A stretch of DNA of 26,285 nt, from IMG/VR virus record IMGVR_UViG_3300025070_000195, positions 1 to 26,285 of that record; one strand, written 5' to 3'. This DNA comes from a virus. Shown in pieces: positions 1 to 6,160 of this stretch. Numbering within the stretch: position 1 is the stretch's first letter; every line of letters begins with the position of its first letter. The position numbers and the translations under genes are program-made. The notes under the pieces were generated by a model. It was not told the DNA's origin, did no database searches, and worked only from the letters and a program-made list of their open reading frames with translations.

Positions 1-11
1 GAGCGAGAGCC

Positions 12-146
12 TTAACTGTCGGGGGCAAGGACTTTTTTGACACACTTTCCTTTCCGTACAGAGCCTCCGCCCATTCCCCCCGTCGAGGGTGGATTCGTAG
101 GTTGTGGTCCGGTATTGCAGTCGTTTAATGTGTCGGCTACAAACAA
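12..146 (-). CDS. possible small protein, TTG start (44 aa)
   Basis: A short open frame lies downstream of a good TATA box (163-168). Read from the TTG at 146 it gives a 44-residue Pro/Thr/Gly-rich peptide with two cysteines and a basic stretch (VRKGKCVKK), ending in TAA at 12-14. An ATG in the same frame lies at 74. The TTG is 16 nt from the TATA box, shorter than the 20-24 nt seen elsewhere in the window, so the start is doubtful. A second frame, from GTG at 159, is open to the left window edge and competes with this one. I do not recognise either product. The promoter makes some transcript here likely, but the choice of frame is a guess. Confidence 0.25.
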   Translation of the reverse strand: MFVADTLNDCNTGPQPTNPPSTGGMGGGSVRKGKCVKKVLAPDS

Positions 147-160
147 TGGTAGTGACCACC

Positions 161-185
161 CCTATATAAGTATATCGCCTATTAG
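161..185 (-). promoter_or_regulatory. archaeal promoter (TATA box plus upstream GGCGATA element)
   Basis: Read on the minus strand this is ATAGGCGATATACTTATATAGG. The TATA hexamer is at 163-168. The same arrangement, an ATAGGCGGTA-like block followed by TTATATAGG, occurs at 2274, 14749 and 16859. It overlaps the end of the baseplate-hub-like gene and would fire into the leftmost 160 nt of the window. Confidence 0.6.
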
Positions 186-2032
186 TTAGATAATTCCAAC
201 GCTAACTGCAAAGTCTTAGTCAAATCAGGTGATTCTCTTCCCACATTTAGTGTCATTGAAGGTGGGCTATCAACAGTCATATTCCACGACACACCCATGA
301 TTCTATGTATTCCTGATATTCCAGTCGTGGCAAATTCCATAGCGTCACCAACTCTAATATCGAATGTTGAAGGTATTCCATCAACTGAATATCTAACCTT
401 TGCCCTACCTATGTTTGATAACATTAGTTTGGCAAACCTCTCCGCTTGAATATTATTCGTTATTGAAGATTCAGTAAATATTTTTTGAACGGGTCTTGTT
501 GGATATTGTACGCTACCAATGTTCGGATAAGTGAAGTTTATTCCGGCAGTTTCATTTATCACAACTACAACATTGAAAAAATCCAAATCTCCTTTATCTT
601 GCTCAACATAAGTTGGGTAAAAATCCAAAGGCTTACTTGTCCTTCCGGTAGCCGTTAATTCTCCACCCCTTAGAGGTTGTAAATTGCTATCCGCCAAATC
701 TTGTAATATCCTAATGTTGATAAGTCCAGTTTTCTCTGCTCTCAAAGAATGTATTTTTGGTGCGGAGTTCATGAATTGTAAAACTGATTGACATGCACTT
801 AGAATTGTTTTATTTGCTACGCTCAAGGAGTTAGGAACAACTACATTTGATTCAACAATTATGCTATCAATTGGAATAGGAACGGAAGAACCCGCTATCA
901 GGTTTTTTAGTATCGCTAAACCATCACTTGTTGAAATAAGTTTACTGGATTGAACTATTTCATTCGATAAGTAGCCCAATGTATCTAAGCAGGTCAGGGT
1001 GATTGACCTTGCCGTTTCTTGTATATCCGATACATAACCTGTGTAAATCAAAGGTGGATTAGCCCAATTATTCGGTGAAAGATAAACTTGAACTGTATCT
1101 CCGACATTGACAATTCCTTCCCTCCTTCCTTGAATGCTTGAAATTGAAATGTTCATACTGCGTGGTGTATTCAATCCTTCCGAGCATGATATTGAAGTTA
1201 TGCCCTTCAATAACCCTAAGCCATTAACTACAACCATAGGGCAATTTGGTATTCCTTCATCTTCCGATATTTGACCATAGATATTACGATACAATACTTG
1301 CCTTGACCGTGCAAAAAATACTCTGTGTTTCCAACCATTTCTCAACCCGCCGAGTCTAAGTGACTTCGGCCTAAATTGATATTTCAGTCCTTCGGGATTC
1401 CACCCGCCGTTTGTAAAGCCTAAATCCCCCAAATCAAATTCTAAGCCTCCATCTTGAACAGAGGAAGGTTCACCGTTTGAAAATGGAGTTGTAGTAAAAG
1501 CAAATCCACCCCTTGACCCACCGCCTCTTCTGGTTGTCAAGTCATTTATGTCGCCAATTGGTGAAGATGAATAGGCGTGAAACCCCATACCTGCAACATC
1601 ACCGCTACCTATGTTACCTCCCCCTCCAACGCCCGAAGCGAATATTTGGGGGTCAAATGGTCTTGGCACGGCTAAACTTGTGTAGCAAACTGTTTCTATC
1701 CTGTCTTGAAGATAATTACCGCCTATATCGGAAGGAAATGGTATCAAAGATAAACCAAAATCGCTCGGATAATGAATTGGCCGCTCCATCATTTCTTTTT
1801 CACTTACAGATTGGGCTATTGGGGTTGATAGTTTTTCATTCTCTTGGAGTTCATGTGTTACAGTTTCAGCGTAGGTTCTTGAAACCCATCTGGCAATAGC
1901 AGTTCTTGGTATTCTGTGGTCTTGACCTATTTCCTCTATGTCCTGCTTCATTTCATCGGGAGGTAGTATGTAGGAAAAGCCGTCTTCCGGCTTCCTAACA
2001 ATCCTGTTATACCTCTCAATAGCATCGGACAT
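182..2032 (-). CDS. baseplate hub / tail protein (gp27- or gpD-like)
   Basis: A 616-residue protein. The N-terminal ~60 residues are charged and helical, and residues ~120-240 are rich in Gly and Ser. From about residue 265 there is a beta-rich region typical of phage baseplate hub proteins: repeated strands ending in GDTVQVYL, then a segment with IYTGYVSDI, then TLTCLDTLGYLSN. The C-terminus contains a DIRVGDAMEF strand pair. This pattern (strand, G-D-x-V-x-V, strand, G-x-V-x-x-I, C-x-D) is familiar from the T4 gp27 / P2 gpD fold, which forms the ring that joins tail tube and spike. The start is an ATG 9 nt after the stop of the 69-residue gene. No SD is visible, so it probably depends on that gene's leaderless promoter at 2275-2280. 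The family call is from motif texture, not a database match. Confidence 0.55.
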   Translation of the reverse strand: MSDAIERYNRIVRKPEDGFSYILPPDEMKQDIEEIGQDHRIPRTAIARWVSRTYAETVTHELQENEKLSTPIAQSVSEKEMMERPIHYPSDFGLSLIPFPSDIGGNYLQDRIETVCYTSLAVPRPFDPQIFASGVGGGGNIGSGDVAGMGFHAYSSSPIGDINDLTTRRGGGSRGGFAFTTTPFSNGEPSSVQDGGLEFDLGDLGFTNGGWNPEGLKYQFRPKSLRLGGLRNGWKHRVFFARSRQVLYRNIYGQISEDEGIPNCPMVVVNGLGLLKGITSISCSEGLNTPRSMNISISSIQGRREGIVNVGDTVQVYLSPNNWANPPLIYTGYVSDIQETARSITLTCLDTLGYLSNEIVQSSKLISTSDGLAILKNLIAGSSVPIPIDSIIVESNVVVPNSLSVANKTILSACQSVLQFMNSAPKIHSLRAEKTGLINIRILQDLADSNLQPLRGGELTATGRTSKPLDFYPTYVEQDKGDLDFFNVVVVINETAGINFTYPNIGSVQYPTRPVQKIFTESSITNNIQAERFAKLMLSNIGRAKVRYSVDGIPSTFDIRVGDAMEFATTGISGIHRIMGVSWNMTVDSPPSMTLNVGRESPDLTKTLQLALELSN

Positions 2033-2041
2033 ATTGTATGG

Positions 2042-2251
2042 TTACTGGTTATCGTTATTAACCATTTTAGGCATAAACGATTTACCCTCGCCTCTTTTAC
2101 CGATGGTCGAAGTGTCAGTGGGTGTGGTGAAAGATTTACCTTCATTTCTCATGCCTGTTAAACAATACATAATTTTCCCTTTCTCTGCATTCCACGCATA
2201 AACTGTGTCACCTACTACTAATCTTCTAACTGCTCCTTGTTTTCTGTCCAT
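2042..2251 (-). CDS. small basic protein with duplicated EGKSF motif (69 aa)
   Basis: This 69-residue protein starts at an ATG 23 nt downstream of a TATA hexamer (2275-2280), so it should be translated from a leaderless mRNA. It opens with a basic segment and a beta-like stretch (VVGDTVYAWNAEKGKIMYC). Its second half carries the motif twice: NEGKSFTTP and GEGKSFMPK. It is followed after 9 nt by the baseplate-hub-like gene and is likely co-transcribed with it, which suggests a tail or baseplate-related job. I do not recognise the family. The gene itself is well supported by its promoter and fit between neighbours. Confidence 0.6.
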   Translation of the reverse strand: MDRKQGAVRRLVVGDTVYAWNAEKGKIMYCLTGMRNEGKSFTTPTDTSTIGKRGEGKSFMPKMVNNDNQ

Positions 2252-2273
2252 GTTACAAGATGGGAGGCCACCC

Positions 2274-2294
2274 CTATATAAGACTACCGCCTAT
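2274..2294 (-). promoter_or_regulatory. leaderless archaeal promoter for 2251/2032 genes
   Basis: Minus strand: ATAGGCGGTAGTCTTATATAG. The TATA hexamer 2275-2280 lies 23 nt from the ATG at 2251, which puts transcription start at or next to the start codon. The upstream GGCGGTA block is shared with promoters at 14749 and 16859. The element overlaps the last codons of the zinc-ribbon gene. Confidence 0.75.
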
Positions 2295-2412
2295 TTTTCC
2301 ACCAACTTAGATTCTTATCCCAAATAAAATTACACCGACGACATTTTATCTGAATTTTATCGCCAAGTGAAAAACCTCTAACAGTTCCACCTTTGCATTT
2401 GGGGCATTTCAC
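2284..2412 (-). CDS. small zinc-ribbon protein (42 aa)
   Basis: This is a 42-residue protein with two CxxC pairs: MKCPKCKGG near the N-terminus and KCRRCNFIW at residues ~23-31. It ends in a Trp/Arg-rich tail (SWWKNRR). The arrangement C-x2-C-x17-C-x2-C is that of a zinc ribbon, resembling the Com-like regulators found in phages, so nucleic-acid binding is likely. The start is a GTG whose GTGA overlaps the TGA of the preceding membrane-protein gene, which suggests coupled translation. Its stop lies inside the promoter of the next gene. Last gene of the operon that starts at 3970. The precise function is unknown. Confidence 0.7.
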   Translation of the reverse strand: MKCPKCKGGTVRGFSLGDKIQIKCRRCNFIWDKNLSWWKNRR

Positions 2413-3077
2413 ATTATCAACTCGTACTTCTCACTATAATTTATCTTTGGAAGGTCATCAAACCTTGTCTGTATTTCTTCCATGTGTTTCATGAAAAGTA
2501 AAACGGTTTGCTCAATGAGTTCTTCTTCATCAAGGTTTAAACTCGCCAAAGCCGCCCTTTCTTTATCATGTTCCTTCGCCATTTTTACACGGAAAATTTC
2601 TATATCCACATCTCTCTTTTTAATCCCAGTTTCAATGACTTTTTCTCCATATTCATTGGTAACGATTTGTGAGTAACGCATTGAATCACTTGACTTAAAT
2701 AAGGCAATCAAACGCTTTTCATATTCTTCTAAGTCTATTTCATCAGCAAGGTGTAATTTTGTAAGATTGGTTTTTGCTTCTTCAAGTTCCTCGTATTCTC
2801 GCTTCCATTCTAAGTGTTTCCTCTCCGCATCTTCAATAAATTTTTGGCTTCTTTTTTTATCTCTAAAACTGGATATAGCAACAAATGGAATTATGATTGG
2901 TAAAAAAACAACAAAGATGCATATATATGCAATTATTCCAAAAATTATAACCACAAACATAAGTAAAAACCCTTGCCAAGCACCTTCAAGACTTCCTGTT
3001 ACAAAAAAACCCAGTATCGGGAAAAGTAGTATGAAGATTAAACCTCCTATCCTGTCCTCTATGTCTTGTTCATTCAT
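2409..3077 (-). CDS. membrane protein with long cytoplasmic coiled coil and SHOCT-like segment
   Basis: A 222-residue protein. Residues ~10-70 are strongly hydrophobic and hold two or three membrane segments (LIFILLFPILGFF, then FLLMFVVIIFGIIAYICIFVVF). The rest is highly charged and helical, probably a coiled coil. Around residues 100-125 the sequence KLHLADEIDLEEYEKRLIAL resembles a SHOCT domain, a short helical module often at the end of membrane proteins. The start ATG overlaps the stop of the 39-residue gene (ATGAATGA). It is preceded by AAGGTGAT, a good match to the archaeal anti-SD. Function unknown; a role at the host membrane (superinfection exclusion, egress) is only inferred from topology. 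Confidence 0.65.
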   Translation of the reverse strand: MNEQDIEDRIGGLIFILLFPILGFFVTGSLEGAWQGFLLMFVVIIFGIIAYICIFVVFLPIIIPFVAISSFRDKKRSQKFIEDAERKHLEWKREYEELEEAKTNLTKLHLADEIDLEEYEKRLIALFKSSDSMRYSQIVTNEYGEKVIETGIKKRDVDIEIFRVKMAKEHDKERAALASLNLDEEELIEQTVLLFMKHMEEIQTRFDDLPKINYSEKYELIM

Positions 3078-3189
3078 TTTTAATCACCTTATCGTATCTA
3101 TCTAATAATATCTTAGCCAAATCTTCTTGACCCAAATGATGTATTATTGTGATAGCATCTATTGCTATTTTACTTATTGAATCATTCAT
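3070..3189 (-). CDS. small helical protein (39 aa)
   Basis: This 39-residue protein (MNDSISKIAIDAITIIHHL...) looks like two amphipathic helices. I start it at the ATG at 3189 because that gives an 8-nt overlap with the end of the upstream gene and a purine-rich GGTGG 7 nt before it. The same frame is open further upstream, but that part merely shadows the upstream gene in another frame. It ends in an overlap with the membrane-protein gene. It resembles no family I know. Confidence 0.55.
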   Translation of the reverse strand: MNDSISKIAIDAITIIHHLGQEDLAKILLDRYDKVIKNE

Positions 3190-3715
3190 CGTTACGCCAC
3201 CATTCAGGTTTTGCTCTGTTCTTATTCCAACCAATAGTGGGTCGGTTTTTATCTCTAATGTAATATTCTCTGTTAGCCTCAACGCCACATTTCCAAATCT
3301 TAGAATCTCTTAAGTCATCATGACCCTTGAAACATCGTGGTGGTTTTGATATTTTACCTCGTTTGATATATCGTCTTAGTTTTTGAGAGTCAATCATCAT
3401 CAAACCATTATAGCAATAATGTTCTTTACCAAATCTGGATTTAAACTCTTTACACAATGCCAATCCCCATTCCAAGACCCAGTTGAAGTTATTTCTTGTT
3501 TGCATAGTCCACTTTGTCGCAGGGTGGTTGGGATAACCGCCTTTATGTGGTTCTCCGGTTGATTGAGCCAACGGTAGCAATTCTTGGGGGCATCCATTAT
3601 CTCTAAGACTTTGAACAATCATTTGAGTTGCTTCACTTGGCATTTTGACAATGTGAGGGTCGGCTAAATCTAAAGCCGCCAGTCGTGGGTCGTGGTTGGT
3701 GTAAAAAATATTCAT
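3182..3715 (-). CDS. conserved phage protein of the MNIFYxxxDPxxAA family
   Basis: A 177-residue protein that begins MNIFYTNHDPRLAALDLADPHIVKM and ends with a NR-x-KP-x-WW motif. Proteins with this start (D-x-D-P-x-x-A-A ... D-K-H-V-V-K-M), a central WxMQxxxNxxWVLEWGLALCKEFxxRxGK segment and a terminal N-R-x-x-P-x-W are common in marine phages and cyanophages. Their role is not established. The conserved His, Asp and Trp residues suggest an enzyme or nucleotide-binding protein, but that is inference. The ATG at 3715 is chosen because GGAGG lies 7 nt before it, inside the preceding 24-residue gene. A TTG two codons upstream is unlikely. Member of the 3970-2284 operon. Confidence 0.7.
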   Translation of the reverse strand: MNIFYTNHDPRLAALDLADPHIVKMPSEATQMIVQSLRDNGCPQELLPLAQSTGEPHKGGYPNHPATKWTMQTRNNFNWVLEWGLALCKEFKSRFGKEHYCYNGLMMIDSQKLRRYIKRGKISKPPRCFKGHDDLRDSKIWKCGVEANREYYIRDKNRPTIGWNKNRAKPEWWRNDE

Positions 3716-3717
3716 AC

Positions 3718-3792
3718 TCAAGCCTCCATGTATTCTTCAAAGATGTACTCTTCGGTTTCTATTCTAATTTTTAACACTAATTCATTCGACAT
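3718..3792 (-). CDS. mini-protein (24 aa), MSNELVLKIRIETEEYIFEE...
   Basis: A 24-residue acidic peptide starting with ATG at 3792 and ending with TGA at 3718-3720. A perfect AGGAGG stands 8 nt before the ATG. The frame overlaps the end of the upstream 62-residue gene by 11 nt. Its own last codons contain the GGAGG that serves the next gene. The sequence would form one beta strand and one helix. It could be a real product or mainly a coupling leader for the next gene. The strong ribosome site argues that it is translated. Confidence 0.5.
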   Translation of the reverse strand: MSNELVLKIRIETEEYIFEEYMEA

Positions 3793-3970
3793 TACAAATT
3801 CCTCCTATTACTACAATTGGTATCTGTCGGTGATTTGCTTTCGCCAACTCAACTGCGCTATCTTCATCAGGTATGCTACAATCAACAAGTGCCATGTAAA
3901 ACATGGCTTTGCTAATGAACTTCATCGGGCTATCGCCTTCCGGCATCTTAAACTTTATCGGGTTCGTCAT
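3782..3970 (-). CDS. hypothetical protein (62 aa), leaderless
   Basis: A 62-residue protein with the middle segment FISKAMFYMALVDCSIPDEDSAVELAKANHRQIPIVVIGG. This could be a small alpha/beta unit. The ATG at 3970 lies 22 nt from the TATA hexamer 3993-3998, so the mRNA should be leaderless. A GTG two codons upstream is too close to the TATA box. It is the first gene of a six-gene operon with overlapping ends. No family recognised. Confidence 0.6.
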   Translation of the reverse strand: MTNPIKFKMPEGDSPMKFISKAMFYMALVDCSIPDEDSAVELAKANHRQIPIVVIGGICNVE

Positions 3971-3990
3971 ATACACCCCTAATTGGCTGA

Positions 3991-4014
3991 CCTATATAAC
4001 AGTTGTCCTATTTT
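3991..4014 (-). promoter_or_regulatory. leaderless archaeal promoter of the 3970-2284 operon
   Basis: Minus strand ATAGGACAACTGTTATATAGG. The TATA hexamer is at 3993-3998, 22 nt from the ATG. The promoter at 22691 has a very similar upstream part (ATAGACAAAACTGTTATATAGG), so the ACTGTTATATAGG block seems to define a second flavour of the same promoter type. Confidence 0.75.
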
Positions 4015-5765
4015 ATTTGTCTTTTCAGCCAGTTAGGACATTCCTGTATATTGCCCCTAAACCATGTTGGCAACAAATGACCGTTATTGCGAGCAAACCT
4101 TTGCCACCCACCGTCTAAGATGAACAAGTGTCCTACATCGTCAGGAGTTCTTACTACCCTACCTGCACCTTGAACAATTGACAAAGCCGTTTGAAGTTGA
4201 TACCATTTTTGACAAGGGGCATTACAAGTGAAACCTGCACCGCATAAATCACCACTATACTTACTCGGAGGCTGATACGGACATGACGGAGTATCTTCAT
4301 GCACCTTTCTCCACGCTAACTCATCTTGCATCATGCGCTCTGCTATAACCGCATCATTGGTGGGTAGGTATGGTACTTTACATATCACAAGCCATTCCGC
4401 CAGTTTTCCTTTGAAGTCAAAGCCTTGAGTTACATAAGTTGATATTAACACCAAATCATCTTTGTCATTAGTGAAAAATTCTTCTAACGCTGATTCTCTT
4501 GCTCTCGCATTTCCATCATGTGTTATTATTCTATCACCGTGACCTCGCTCTGTCAGTCCTTTGACTAACTCTTTTCTTATCGCATGGCTATGAGGAAGAA
4601 TAACCCCCCTCTTGTGAGGAAATTTGTTCATGATAGCATCTATTGCATTCACCTGTCTTGGCAGGGTGTGTTTTCTTTTAGCCCATGACATAGAGCCACA
4701 TGGCGCATAATAGACATTGAAATTTTCACTTGGGAATGGTGACTTTGTGATATTGATATACAGAGTCTTTTGAGCATCTAATCCTAATCCGTGAAGAAAT
4801 GTATCAATGTCAAGTATTGTAGCCGATAGGAAAATTCTCTTTTTGGCTACCATTTCCAAAATCTCTGACGCATAATCTCTAACTCTAATTGGTTTCAAAC
4901 AAAGATATGTGCCGTATTTGGAGTTATCAAATGAAATATGCACATTGTTTGGTTTGAGTAAAATGTCAAACGCAGTTTCTATTTTGCTAACTGCTTCTCT
5001 TATCTTTTCAACTTCTTTCTCGTTTACTGTCAAGCCTAAATCATCTTCGGCATCGGACAATACTTTACGGGCTACCTTTATTCTATCCCCTATCTCAACC
5101 TTCCAGTCTTGAGGCGTGAAGTGTGAAGGAAATTTTTGACCTGCGCCAAATATCCTATGCCATTCTTTCTCCGACAATCTAACTTCCAGTAAATCATTCA
5201 TGAAACCCTCCATGTCATGTGCTTCATCAATAATAGCAAAATCCCGTTGGTCGAACTTGGTTCTTCCTTTTATTGCTCTAAACATATACGCAGGGTTGCT
5301 AAGAGTCAGGCGTGCATCCTCTGCCGCCCACCTTTGTTCGTAGTAAGGGCATGGTTCTTCCACATCACGCTTCGCATGGCGACATGAACCGGCTTTAGTC
5401 CAACAAGGGGCTGACTTAGCCGTTCCTGTTCGTACCCAACAAGGGAAGTTATCTCTTCCTCTAACCTCTTCCAGTTTATGTCCGTAGTCGGCTTTGTATT
5501 GGTCTATTAGACCAAGTGAAGGAGTCATTAGATATGCTGATTGAAACTGATTCTGTATTGTCATGGCAACTGCCGATTTACCAATTCCTGTCGGGGCTTG
5601 AAGAACAATGTTATCAAAATCGTCGTTTTGTAAAGCCCAATACATTACAGAGAGGGCATCATCTTGATACTTTCTCGGTGTCGGCATTGGGAAGTCGGGG
5701 CGTATCTCATCCCATTTGTCAGGCAGTTTTGCCTTACTTGGTATATTAATACGGACTACCGACAT
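4008..5765 (-). CDS. DinG/XPD-like iron-sulphur DNA helicase (superfamily 2)
   Basis: A 585-residue ATP-dependent helicase. Walker A is APTGIGKS at residues 57-64 and the Walker B box is DEAH at 180-183. Between them stand four cysteines (C109, C121, C128, C139) spaced like the 4Fe-4S cluster of XPD, FancJ and DinG. Motif VI is QGAGRVVR at 532-539. Enzymes of this family unwind DNA 5'-to-3', which would fit viral replication or repair. Unusual is a second cysteine group near residues 485-515 (C-x12-C-x5-C-x3-C) between the usual C-terminal motifs. The start ATG is 22 nt from a TAAATA box (5788-5793), so it is read from its own leaderless mRNA. The length is close to that of small archaeal XPD proteins. 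Confidence 0.88.
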   Translation of the reverse strand: MSVVRINIPSKAKLPDKWDEIRPDFPMPTPRKYQDDALSVMYWALQNDDFDNIVLQAPTGIGKSAVAMTIQNQFQSAYLMTPSLGLIDQYKADYGHKLEEVRGRDNFPCWVRTGTAKSAPCWTKAGSCRHAKRDVEEPCPYYEQRWAAEDARLTLSNPAYMFRAIKGRTKFDQRDFAIIDEAHDMEGFMNDLLEVRLSEKEWHRIFGAGQKFPSHFTPQDWKVEIGDRIKVARKVLSDAEDDLGLTVNEKEVEKIREAVSKIETAFDILLKPNNVHISFDNSKYGTYLCLKPIRVRDYASEILEMVAKKRIFLSATILDIDTFLHGLGLDAQKTLYINITKSPFPSENFNVYYAPCGSMSWAKRKHTLPRQVNAIDAIMNKFPHKRGVILPHSHAIRKELVKGLTERGHGDRIITHDGNARARESALEEFFTNDKDDLVLISTYVTQGFDFKGKLAEWLVICKVPYLPTNDAVIAERMMQDELAWRKVHEDTPSCPYQPPSKYSGDLCGAGFTCNAPCQKWYQLQTALSIVQGAGRVVRTPDDVGHLFILDGGWQRFARNNGHLLPTWFRGNIQECPNWLKRQIK

Positions 5766-5786
5766 ATCCTATACTAAATTATCCAC

Positions 5787-5800
5787 CTATTTAATTTGTT
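5787..5800 (-). promoter_or_regulatory. leaderless archaeal promoter for the helicase
   Basis: Minus strand AAATTAAATAGGTGG. The TATA-like TAAATA (5788-5793) is 22 nt from the helicase ATG. The same TTAAATAGGTGG block precedes the glycosyltransferase gene at 14399, with the same 22-nt spacing. It overlaps the end of the 77-residue gene. Confidence 0.65.
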
Positions 5801-6024
5801 AGTCTGTGGCATAGTCTTGCCACGACTCTGTGGGTGTTTATTTTTCTTCCAGTTGCAGTAGTTATATTTGCATTTTCAATATCGGATTGAAGGTAAAGAA
5901 CCTCTCTTAATTCTCTATCCGCATCACTTGCTGCTACATTTTCCGCAGTAGTGTTGTAAATGTCATCTAAGTAATCTTGCTTGTGTCCTACATATTCGTC
6001 ATATTCGTATTCGTCTTGGCTCAT
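5791..6024 (-). CDS. acidic hypothetical protein (77 aa)
   Basis: A 77-residue protein. The N-terminus is strongly acidic with repeated Tyr (DEYEYDEYVGHKQDYLDD). The C-terminal part is basic (TGRKINTHRVVARLCHRL). It has its own promoter (TATA 6060-6065), but here the TATA-to-ATG distance is 35 nt, leaving a short leader that contains GAGGG 7 nt before the ATG. It ends inside the helicase promoter. No family recognised. The acidic, Tyr-rich head could mimic DNA or bind a protein partner, but nothing in the sequence proves that. Confidence 0.6.
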   Translation of the reverse strand: MSQDEYEYDEYVGHKQDYLDDIYNTTAENVAASDADRELREVLYLQSDIENANITTATGRKINTHRVVARLCHRLTN

Positions 6025-6057
6025 TTCTGTTCCCTCTGTTTAATCGTAGCAGTCGCC

Positions 6058-6084
6058 CCTATATAATACTATCTCATATATTTA
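6058..6084 (-). promoter_or_regulatory. archaeal promoter with short SD-containing leader (6024 gene)
   Basis: Minus strand GATAGTATTATATAGGGG. The TATA hexamer 6060-6065 is 35 nt from the ATG, so the transcript should have a leader of about 12 nt. The leader region carries AACAGAGGG, a ribosome site. The 22303 promoter has the same 35-nt spacing and a near-identical AAACAGAGG before its ATG. Confidence 0.65.
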
Positions 6085-6109
6085 TTATCAAGAGTTTAAA
6101 TACAGTCAG

Positions 6110-6120
6110 GTAAAAAATTG
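6110..6120 (-). terminator. possible U-rich archaeal terminator after the giant gene
   Basis: On the minus strand a run of six T (CAATTTTTTACC) lies about 45 nt after the stop of the 2166-residue gene. It sits upstream of the next promoter. Archaeal RNA polymerase stops at such U tracts without a hairpin. The only gene-free stretch over 130 nt here (6025-6160) holds just this run and the promoter at 6060. Confidence 0.4.
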
Positions 6121-6160
6121 CTACCCTAACTTCCATTGGAGGCTATTGACCACGATAACA

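Noticed and set aside
1513-1899. Plus-strand open frame (128 aa) opposite the baseplate-hub-like gene
   Set aside because: No promoter or SD on that strand and no recognisable protein features; all supported genes are on the minus strand.
3190-3288. N-terminal extension of the 39-residue gene (start at 3288)
   Set aside because: It lies within the conserved phage protein in another phase. The ATG at 3189 fits the overlap pattern of the operon.
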